A stretch of DNA of 64,000 nucleotides from Legionellaceae bacterium (GTDB lineage Bacteria > Pseudomonadota > Gammaproteobacteria > Legionellales > Legionellaceae): assembly GCA_020831865.1 (NCBI GenBank), contig JAFIFT010000018.1, forward strand, positions 62,001 to 126,000, in the 5' to 3' direction. The notes beneath the pieces were generated by a model. It saw only the letters and a list, made by a program, of their open reading frames with translations. It searched no databases and had not been told where the DNA came from. Both the position numbers and the translations under genes were made by a program. Positions 27,045-36,200 of the stretch are shown here, one piece after another. How positions within the stretch are numbered: the first letter of the stretch is position 1; each line of letters starts with the position of its first letter.

Positions 27045-27797
27045 TCAGGTCAACAAGCTTTGCCATTGCCTGAATATTTGTTGAAACATTTTTTCAAATA
27101 AAGCCCCTATTGCGCTCATATTCAGCATGAGAATGGTAATGCCGAGCAGGATTTTGAGGGGCAAGGTGACAAAATACACACTCACCTGCGGCATATTACG
27201 CGTGATCATGCCCATGGCCAGGTCAAGCAGCAGCAAACTGAACACCAGCGGTGCGGCTATCATTAAACCAAAGACAAAAAATTCGGCAAATTGCTGCAAG
27301 GCGGGTGCCAGGCCGCTGTGCAGTAAAAGGGTGCCGGGTGGGAGTTGCTGCAGCGAAAGACTCAAGGCTTGTAGCAGGAGACGGTGGCTGCCACCCGCAA
27401 AGAACAGCAACAGAGCCAATAAGCATAGAAAATGCCCGCTCAGCGCTTCCTGACTGTTGGCTTGCGGATTGAGTACCGTCGTTGCATTGAGTCCCATTTG
27501 GCTGTCTATCAACAGACCGGCCAGGCTCAAGGCGCTAAAAACGGCAAAGATGCTGAGGGACAGAATAAGGCCATTGATCAGTTCAGCAAGACCTGCTATG
27601 AGCAGTGGGATGGTAGCATCGGGGAGCGCTGGAAATTCTTGTCCGCTGACCAGCACAGCACTGAGGCCAATGAGCAAAAATAAGCGCACCCGCCGGGGAA
27701 GCTGGCGAATCGGTGTCAGTGGCGTTAACATAAAAAGGCTGCCCAGTCGAATCGTTACCAGAAAAATTGGGATCATTGCGGTGCTATTGAGGTTCAT
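27045..27797 (-). CDS. fliR: Export gate protein FliR
   Basis: The start at 27797 overlaps the fliQ stop (ATGA) and gives a 250-residue membrane protein of standard FliR length. It begins with IPIFLVTIRLGSLFMLTPL and has QMGLNATTVLNPQANSQEAL, the family signature after the third span, and a C-terminal ITRNMPQVSVYFVTLPLKIL. FliR completes the FliP5-FliQ4-FliR1 gate. The longer open frame upstream reads through fliQ in another frame and is not real. Confidence 0.96.
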   Translation of the reverse strand: MNLNSTAMIPIFLVTIRLGSLFMLTPLTPIRQLPRRVRLFLLIGLSAVLVSGQEFPALPDATIPLLIAGLAELINGLILSLSIFAVFSALSLAGLLIDSQMGLNATTVLNPQANSQEALSGHFLCLLALLLFFAGGSHRLLLQALSLSLQQLPPGTLLLHSGLAPALQQFAEFFVFGLMIAAPLVFSLLLLDLAMGMITRNMPQVSVYFVTLPLKILLGITILMLNMSAIGALFEKMFQQIFRQWQSLLT

Positions 27798-28063
27798 GAG
27801 AGCATCCCGGGTATCCCGAGGATACTCGCGCGGGCAAATTGCATCAAGGCATGCAGCATCCATTCTCCCGCCAACATGAGCATGAGAACGACCGCAAGAA
27901 TTTTGGGGACAAAACTTAAGGTTGCATCCTGAATCTGGGTAATCACTTGCAGCAGTGAGATGAGCAAGCCAACAACCAGAGCGGTGGCAATGACCGGTGA
28001 GGCAATCAACAAAGCATTCCATAGCATGCTCTTGGAAAGATATATCGCTAAATCTGTCGTCAC
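27794..28063 (-). CDS. fliQ: Export gate protein FliQ, first gene of the operon
   Basis: This 89-residue protein with two membrane helices matches FliQ: ASPVIATALVVGLLISLLQV, ITQIQDATLSFVPKI. It starts with GTG at 28061-28063; a GGA-rich stretch about ten bases upstream can serve as ribosome site and overlaps the phased direct repeats described separately. As the first gene of the unit, its upstream region should hold the operon promoter. Confidence 0.95.
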   Translation of the reverse strand: MTTDLAIYLSKSMLWNALLIASPVIATALVVGLLISLLQVITQIQDATLSFVPKILAVVLMLMLAGEWMLHALMQFARASILGIPGMLS

Positions 28064-28069
28064 AGCGTT

Positions 28070-28106
28070 GTTCCATCCTGTTCCATATTGGTATTCAATG
28101 TTCCAT
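28070..28106. repeat. Three phased direct repeats GTTCCAT upstream of fliQ
   Basis: GTTCCAT occurs at 28070-28076, 28080-28086 and 28100-28106. The spacings are 10 and 20 bases, one and two helical turns, so the copies face the same side of DNA. They lie immediately before the fliQ start and could bind a regulator or affect translation initiation. Confidence 0.4.
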
Positions 28107-28284
28107 CCAAACGGGGTTTGCTGCTATACAAAGCCGTTTACTCAGCGATTAAAGCAAAATCGCGTTTAAAAAACAAGCCCTGTGCCTGCAAAAAAATCAG
28201 CGCCTGCGGCTTAACACTATAGCAGCGGCGAATAGCCTAATGCAGGTTGCGCTGAACCAGTACGCTCGGGCTGCGAAATAATAA

Positions 28285-28313
28285 TTGACAACAGTAGGTT
28301 GCAAAGCTACCAT
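28285..28313 (+). promoter_or_regulatory. Candidate sigma-70 promoter for the Ig-domain/RHS locus
   Basis: A perfect -35 TTGACA (28285-28290), a 17-base spacer and TACCAT (28308-28313, four of six matches to TATAAT). It would start transcription about 240 bases before the 28564 start codon, leaving a long leader. Confidence 0.4.
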
Positions 28314-28563
28314 TCTTCTCAGGTCTCATGAGTGCGATCATGGGGAGAGTGGTAACGTTCTTTATGGAATATACGGCCACTTTGTATTCTCGCCAACCTT
28401 TGTTCAGGACACTATGGAGTAGTAACATGACGTATTTTTTCTTGGCCTTTCGCGCCTGTTTCATTGCCTTTTTCCCAAAACCGTCTTTTTGCCAAGCAGG
28501 GCTTTGCTAGCCATTTCTGCTGCGTGGAGATTGTCAAAAAAACAGGGAGCAGGGAGTGAAGTG

Positions 28564-30222
28564 ATGCAGCTTTTAGGAAAAAAAACAGACTGCCTGCCGG
28601 CGTTTGTCTTGATGCTTATATTGATGGTGGGGGCTTTTGCTTCCTGTGCGGCCGAGCCCAAGGTGGGGATTGTTCCACTTTCAGAGCAAACGGTTGCCAT
28701 ACCAGTCAATGGGGTGGGATTAAAACAATATCGTGTCATCAATCATTCCAAACGCATAAAAACGCTGGTTTATAAAAAAGTCGAGGGTATTAGCCAGCGA
28801 ACCGGCCATAGCGGTGAGTGTGCTATTCCGTTTACTCTGAGTCCCAACGCATCTTGTATTTTAAGCCTGCAAATAGGACACAGTTCATTATTACAGCCGG
28901 GGGGAATTATTGCCTCCCCTGTAGTTTGTGTTAAAAATCCACAGGATAATAGTCCAAGCCCTTTGATGTGTTATCGGGCATCCAGCGACTTTCAATATCA
29001 AATTGTTTACCCGCTCTCAATTCAGGCCATCCCCGAGCAAAATGCCACCGCCAATATTGCCTTTCGTCTGAACTTGAAAAATAAAATTGCGTATTTTGAT
29101 GAAAACGTCAATGCTGGGAAAAAGCCGCTCACCCGCCTGTCGCCTTCTCCCGCCAGTTTAGGTTTGCAGTATGATGCGGCGACAGGAGTGTTACAGGGTA
29201 GGCCTAAGGCAACGGGAGTGTATGCCTTTACCTTATCTGCGTCTAACGCTGACAGTCAGGCGGCTCCCCGCAAATTTCATATCAAAGTAGCTGCCAATGC
29301 CCGGGAAACGCCACGTTTTGGCCAACAACGCCGCCTGCCCAGTGCTACGCCAGAGAAGGTCTATCGTGCTGATCTGTTGCCCCTATTGGAGCAAAAGGCG
29401 AGTTATATGCAGAATAATCAAGTCAGTTTCCGCATTGACCATAACCACTTGCCAAATAACGCACGTTGGTTATCCCTGCGTGATGGCCGCTATGTGACCG
29501 GGGAAGTACCTGCCGCTTTGGCCGGACAAAGCATCGCCCTCTTTATCGTTGCGCACTCCAATACCGGTGGTGACTCCAAGCCGGTTGCAGTGACGTTGCC
29601 GATTGCACTTGACCCGCAGATGAAACCGACCATTGCCGATAATATTGCGTTCAGTAGTCAGGCGGGCGGTGAAATTTTTTATGATGTACGTCCTCTGATT
29701 GACGATCCGACCCAGGATAGTGCACTTACGGTGCGCATCGATAGTGTGCAGCCCAGCGCAGCCTGGCTGTCCGTCGCACAAGACAACCCAACACGTCTTC
29801 TGGGCGTGGTGCCCGTGGAGGCGACCGGAGTGGCGTATCATATCCGTCTGCACGCGCATAATACCCGCGGCGGGGATTCCGAACCACAGAGCATCATACT
29901 GAACATTGAGCGGGATGTCAGGCAAACCCCCTTTTTCAGGGATGCGAATCCGGTTTTTCCGCTTTTGCATCCGGGACAACCTTTTTTCCATGATTTTGTC
30001 GCCGATGCGGATGTGTATCCCGGTTTTGATGAGTACCCTTATGAGGTGATGTTTGCCAGTGACTACCAGCCGCCCTCCTGGTTGAGATTGGAAAAGAATC
30101 AGCTATGGGCGGAGATGGTGCCGGATAAGCTTGCCGATGATCTGACGATACAAGTTGTCTTGCGCAATATTCCTGGAGGATGCTCGGAGAATATTGCGTT
30201 AAATCTCTATGTCGCCAATTAG
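28564..30222 (+). CDS. Exported protein with cysteine-rich N-terminal domain and Ig-like (He_PIG/cadherin-like) repeats
   Basis: The 552-residue product from ATG 28564 (AGGGAG seven bases upstream) has a signal peptide ending ...GAFASCAAEP, which could be cleaved as a lipoprotein at FAS-C or by signal peptidase I after CAA. Residues about 30-150 form a domain with paired cysteines (CAIPFTLSPNASCILSLQI, PVVC, LMCY) of a kind I recall from Legionella exported proteins. Then follow putative Ig domains: LGLQYDAATGVLQGRPKATG (about 200-245) and three more He_PIG/cadherin-like units marked by SNTGGDSKPV and HNTRGGDSEPQ. The gene ends 19 bases before the giant RHS gene, so the two are probably co-expressed. 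It may help surface display or delivery of the RHS protein; that is inference. Confidence 0.7.
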   Translation: MQLLGKKTDCLPAFVLMLILMVGAFASCAAEPKVGIVPLSEQTVAIPVNGVGLKQYRVINHSKRIKTLVYKKVEGISQRTGHSGECAIPFTLSPNASCILSLQIGHSSLLQPGGIIASPVVCVKNPQDNSPSPLMCYRASSDFQYQIVYPLSIQAIPEQNATANIAFRLNLKNKIAYFDENVNAGKKPLTRLSPSPASLGLQYDAATGVLQGRPKATGVYAFTLSASNADSQAAPRKFHIKVAANARETPRFGQQRRLPSATPEKVYRADLLPLLEQKASYMQNNQVSFRIDHNHLPNNARWLSLRDGRYVTGEVPAALAGQSIALFIVAHSNTGGDSKPVAVTLPIALDPQMKPTIADNIAFSSQAGGEIFYDVRPLIDDPTQDSALTVRIDSVQPSAAWLSVAQDNPTRLLGVVPVEATGVAYHIRLHAHNTRGGDSEPQSIILNIERDVRQTPFFRDANPVFPLLHPGQPFFHDFVADADVYPGFDEYPYEVMFASDYQPPSWLRLEKNQLWAEMVPDKLADDLTIQVVLRNIPGGCSENIALNLYVAN

Positions 30223-30241
30223 AAAAAAAAGGAAGTAGCGA

Positions 30242-33200
30242 ATGTCACAAATATTCACAGGGGAAGGTCTGGGTTTGCGGGGTTCTTCGCTTGATGCTTT
30301 GGGCGGATATGGTCCTCGCGGCGATGCGGTATTGGGGCAGGCACAGCAACTGGTGTATATCAACGCGGCCAATGGTAATTTGTTATTGCGTCAAAAAGAT
30401 GGTTTTCTGGTCGATCACAATCTATCACAGAGCTTATGGCACAGTTATAACGCACAAGCTGGGGCAAGCGGTAGTTGGATGCTGAATGTCACAACCGCCC
30501 TTAGCGGCCTGAGCGGAACGATGAATAGTGTCGGCTCGACCATTCAGCGTCGGGATGAAGCCGGCCATACGAGTACCTATCGCTACGATTTGCAAACGGG
30601 GGCGTATCTGGCAGACGACGGCTCCAGCAACCGCTTGTTTTTTGATGGCAGCTATTGGCATTATCAGCGAGGAGCCTCGAAAGTAGAGTGTCTCTATGAT
30701 GAAGAGGGCTATTTACAAAAAAAAGTCAATCAGGATGGTTTGACGGTGTATTACCGCTATCAGAATGGCCAGTTGGTTGATATTCTAGACTCCAGCCAGC
30801 AAAGCATTCATCTGGCGTGGCAGGATGGTCGTTTAGTGGATATCAGGGCCAGTTCGCAAGGTAAGACCGTCTATCATCTGCGCTATTCCTATGATGCTCT
30901 GGGGCGTTTATATGAAGTAAACCAAGACCAGGATACGGATAAGCAGTATACCATCCATTATGAGTACGCGGGGAGTTCTGATTACATCAGCGATGTCCGT
31001 CAAAGCGATGGAACGCATTTGCATATTGACTATGATGAACAGGGGCGGGTAAAACGGACACAGGATGGGGAAGGGCGCAGTACGAGTTATACCTATCTCG
31101 CTGGTAAAACGATGGTGCGTGATGCCAATGACGCGCTCTGGGTTTACTATTACGATGCCCAGAATCAGCTAACCGGAGTTGATAGTCCTGATGGCTTGCC
31201 TATTCGTTACTATTACGATGCGCATCATCTGACGCGGATAACCCAAGGGGACTATATCTGGCGTCTGGAATACAATGCGCAGGGGGATTGTACCAAAATC
31301 ATTGATGAAAAAGGGCAGACTACCGAACGGGAATATGATGCGCAGCATCGTGTCCTGCGAGAAACCTGCTATCAGGATTTCGATGCCAATCATCAGGCCA
31401 TACATTCGGTAACAACGCATTATATCTACGATAGCAAAGGGCATTTGCGCTTTCAGGTGGCTGCCAATGGGGTAGTGGTCGAATATCGTTATGACTCTGA
31501 GGGTAACCAGATTAGCAAGTCCTGTTATCTGGTAGGGCGTTTTGACATGGAGGGATGCGATAAGGCTCATTCACCTGCCCTTTCCGTCCTGGAATCCTGG
31601 GCAGAAAAACAGCACAAGCAGGATATCGATCGCAGTGAATACGAGTACGATGCCCGCGGTCAACTGCGGCAAGAGCGGCGAGTGCGCTGGAGCGTTGCGG
31701 CGGATGGCCAGATGACGGAACAGTGGCTAAGCAGCAATTATATCTATGATGCGGCCGGACGCCTCATTGAAAAATCATCGCCCTGCGGCGAGGGACGAAG
31801 CTGTACTACTTATTTTTATGACCATCTTGGTCGTTTGATTCGTACCATCGATAATCAAAACCATGTTCAAACCATTGACTACGATGATGCGAATCGTTGC
31901 CGCATCACCAGCGATGCCAATGGGCTGAAAACCATTGAGCTTTATGATCGTTCGGGCCTGCGGTTGTCCTGTCATCGACTGGATATTGAGCAGGATTATG
32001 GTACCACCCAATATCGCTATGACAGGGCCGGGCGCTTGCAACAGAAGCGCGATCCGCAAGGGGGGCTGCAAAGCTGGTTTTATGATAGCAACGGTCGCAA
32101 GATAGCGGAGGTGTCACCGAGCGGTCATGTGACGGAATACCACTATGACGCGTATAATAATCTGTTGCAAACTCGCAGCTGTAGCCAGCGTCTGACCAAG
32201 CTTTCATGGCAGGATACATTGCCTGATTACGCCAGCATCAAACCGGAGGCAGCCGCTGAGGATCGCCTGGCGTACCGGCGTTATAATCGCTACCATCAAT
32301 TGCAGTATGTGATTGATGCCTCTGGTGCGGTCGTGGAATACCAATACGATGCCAGAGGAAATCTTTTGTGCCAGAAAGCCTATGCCCAGCGCCTGTCGGG
32401 AGAGGCGTCCCTCTGGAATTTGGCAGAGTTACCTCCCGCCAGTAGTATAGGCGATCGATACAGCCGTTATTTTTATGATGCCGAAAACCGTTTACAGGCG
32501 ACAGTGGACGCGGAAGGATATGCGACCGAATACCGCTATGATCATCGGGGATTACGCATGGCCACTCGGCGTTATGCTCAGAAAATCAATACGGGTACGG
32601 ATTGGCCGCAGATCAAACCGGCGGAAAACCTTCAGGATATTGTCAGTTTTAGTTTGTATGATACAGCCGGACTGAAAGTTGCGGATATCGACGGGGCAGG
32701 CTATTTGACAGAGTACCGTTATGATGCGCGGGGGAATGTGCGGGAAAAAATTGCCTATGCCAGAGTCCTGAGTGGCGTGTGGGATGAGCACAGTACGCTG
32801 ACTGATATCCGGCCTGAGCTGCAGAGCAATGATCACTGGTATCGTTCGTTGTACAATGACTTAAATCAATTGCAGGAAACCCGCTCCTGGAACGGCCTGT
32901 ACACCCAATATCACTATGACAGCGCCGGGCAACTCATTCAGCAAACGGCGATAGATAGTCGCGATGCTGCCTGTCGGGAACAGCAGAAACGGTATAACAG
33001 CTTGGGGCAGTTAATTGCCAGCCTGGATGAAAGGGGAGCTGAATTGTTGCGTCAGGCGCAGGGAGCAGCGGCTATTGAAGCAATTTGGCAGCAACATGCC
33101 ACGCACTACCGCTATGATTTGAACGGTAATCTTATCTGCAAAAGCAATGCCTTGCAGCAAAAGCTGTTCTATTACTATGATGAGGAAAATCGCCTGACGT

Positions 33201-36200
33201 TTTCGGTCGATAGTGAGGGGGCGGTTCGGCAGTATCAGTATAATGTATTTAATCAGGTCGCCGTTGAAACCCATTATGCCGGGCTGGTCAAAGCCGGGCG
33301 TGACTATACTCTGGAAGAGTTACAGACCCTGCTGGCCGGTTTGTCCGATGTCGAGCAAGATGCGGTGTTACAGTACCATTACAATGCTCTGGGACAAGTC
33401 ATTGAAACCCGGCATGGCAGTCAGTCACGTGCCAGTGTATTTAACGCCTTTGGTGAACTGAGTGAAGTGCGGGTACGGCAAGATGCCTGGCATGATACAA
33501 CGACGCGCTATCTTTATGATAAACGAGGCTTGCAACGCTCACGTATCGAGGATGTTGAGGGATGGCATCTGGACTGGCGTAAAGATTATGATGCCTTTGG
33601 TCGTTTGCAGGTCGATTATGATGCCCAATATCAGGAGCATAACCGTTATGCCTATGATAAACAGGGCAATGTGACCAAAATTATCAATAGCCTGCAGGGG
33701 ATCAAAGGATTTAAATACGATGCCTTTTCCCGGCAAATCGCGGAAAAATCTTTTGGCAGTGCCGCGGACAGCGTGCGTTATGATTACGATGATGCCAGTC
33801 TTTGTCTGACGACGACCCATTTGGGTGGGGCAGTGGTGACGACCCGCTTTAGTGCCTTTGGGGATCGTTTGTGTATCGTGGATGCCAATGGTAATCGCAC
33901 GGAGTTTAGCTATGATGCCAAAGGACAGTTGATTCAGGTTCAGCAGCCGGATCAATCGACGGTGACGCACGACTATGATGCGCTGGGGCAATTGCTGTGG
34001 ACGCTGGATGCGGCCGGGCATAAAACCAGTTATTGTTTTGACGCTAATGGGCATATGCTGCGTAAAACCGTCGATCCGGAGGGGCTATGCCTCAGTACAA
34101 CCTATGTTTACGATGGGCTGGGGCGACAATTGCAAGTGACCGATCCCAGGGGGATCGTGACGTCCTATGATTATAATGCGGAAGGACTGCTGAGCCGGAT
34201 GGTTCTCGATCCCGATGGTTTGCGGCAAGTATGGGAATATACCTATGATGCGGCAGGCCATAAAATTCTTGAGCACCTGCAGCAACCGCAAGGCGATGAC
34301 CGCTTGACGCAGTATCATTATGATGCGCTGGGGCGCCTCAGTGATACGATTATCGATCCGCATGGTCTGGCCCTGAAAACCTCCTATGCTTATGACGCGC
34401 AGGGCAATCTGCGCATGGTCACCGACGCGCGGGGCAACAGCTCGCATTACCGCTTCGATGTCAATAATCGCTGTCGCTTTCGTATTGATGCCACAGGGGC
34501 CGTTACCGAACATCGCTATAGTCAAAGTGGGAATTGTATTGAGACGATCCATTACCGCAATCGTTTGACGGCTATTGCCGATGATCTGTCGAGCCTGTCA
34601 AAAGCTATTGAGCCGGATGATACTCAGGATCAGCATTGCTTTTACGAATACAATGCGCAGAATAAAGTCATTCTGAGTTTTGACGCAATGGGGTATGCAA
34701 CGCGTTATAGCTATGATAACAACGGCAATGTCACATGTCGTGTGCAATATGCCGATGCCTATACTCTGGCCGAATTGCGCCAGCCCCTCAAACCCCTGCC
34801 TAGCGATACCCGCAATGCCCGCATCATCCATTATACCTGGGATGCGCTGAACCGTCTGCATTATACAGTGGATGGTTTGGGGCATGTCAGTGAAAATCAC
34901 TACGATAGAGCGGGCAATATCGTTTGCAAGCGGGTATACGCCAATCCCCTGATGCCGGGGAATATTGACCGTATCAGTGAGGAGAGCGTGAGCCGCTCTT
35001 TACAAGCGGATAGGCTACGGGATCAGTTCGTCCATTATCATTACGATGCGGCCAATCGCTTACAGTATGAGGTCAATGCCGAAGGCTTTGTGACTGAACA
35101 ACGATACGATGCCGCAGGGCAGTGCATTGCCCGTATCCGTTATGGTCTGCCGATTGCAGCGGATGCGCAGAATATTACCGCTGTGCTGCAAACCGCTCCA
35201 CAAGATAGAACCATCCGCTATGTGTTTGATGCCGCAGGTCATATGCGTTTTTGCATCAACGCCGAAGGGGCGGTTCTGGAACGTCAGTTTGATGCGGCGG
35301 GTAATGTGCTGTCCGAGATTGCTCACGCCCGACCCGTCCAGCTGAGTGCCTATACCCTGGCTGCCGTGGAGCAGGCGCTGGGGCAAACGGATGCCGATGA
35401 CCGTGTTACCTCCTATCAGTACGATAACGCGAATCGACTGGAGCACAAAACCAACGCTGCCGGGCAACAGGAGCACTATCTTTACGATGCAAACGGCAAT
35501 GTCACGGCCAAAACCAATACCGGACAGCACCAATGGACGTACACCTACGATGCGCAAAACCGGATGTTGAGTGAAACCAGCCCCCGTGTTGCGGTGAGCC
35601 GTTGGGAGAAAGAGCGCTGGGTATCAGAGCAACGCTGTATTACGACCCGCTTCGACTACGACAGTTTTGGCAACCGGGTAAAAATCATCAAAGATGACGG
35701 GGGGAGTCATCAAACGGAGGAATTTGTCTTTGATCGCTTGAATCGGCAAAGCAAAAGTATCGTACGGGATGTGGCGGTGGATGCGTCGGGGAAGCAGTCA
35801 GCCTCTGGCCGTTGTGAGCGGCGCCAGACCGTATTCAGCGAGTACCGCTATGACGCTTTTGGACAGCGTATTGCCGAACGCGATCGCGCCGGTAACTGGC
35901 GCTTCCAGGTTTTTGATCGAATCGGCAATCTGCGCTACAGCGTTGATGCCCACCGGCAGGTCAGCGCGTATGAGTACGATGGTTTTGGCAATGTCACGCA
36001 GCAAACCCGCTACAGTACCGCAGTGACTTTGCCACCAGCGGAAGAAAGCCTGACGGTGGAGAACCTTGTGCTCAGCGGCTCCCCGTCCGATCGGGTGACC
36101 CGCTTCGCTTACAACCGCCTGAATCAATTGGCAGAGAAAAGCAGTGCGGAGGTCCGCTATTATGATGCCACCAGCGGCGAGGCCAATATGGGCCGCGCCT

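Larger units (their letters stand above)
28064..28563. other. 500-base divergent intergenic region between fliQ and the Ig-domain gene
   Basis: It holds three GTTCCAT repeats next to fliQ and a plausible plus-strand promoter at 28285-28313. Several short frames exist on both strands but none has both a ribosome site and protein-like composition. I see no sigma-28 promoter and no convincing sigma-54 site for the fliQ direction. Confidence 0.5.

Noticed and set aside
27045-28076. 343-residue FliR with an N-terminal extension
   Set aside because: The extra part is fliQ read in a wrong frame; the ATGA-overlap start at 27797 gives normal FliR.
28172-28187. Sigma-54-like site on the minus strand (AGGCAC-N5-TTGTT) upstream of fliQ
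   Set aside because: It lacks the invariant C at -12 (TTGCW) and the T before GGCAC; too weak to call a promoter.
28328-28510. 60-codon plus-strand frame in the divergent region, and a 93-codon minus-strand frame at 28461-28742
   Set aside because: No ribosome site, and the minus frame lies mostly over the 5' end of the Ig-domain gene.
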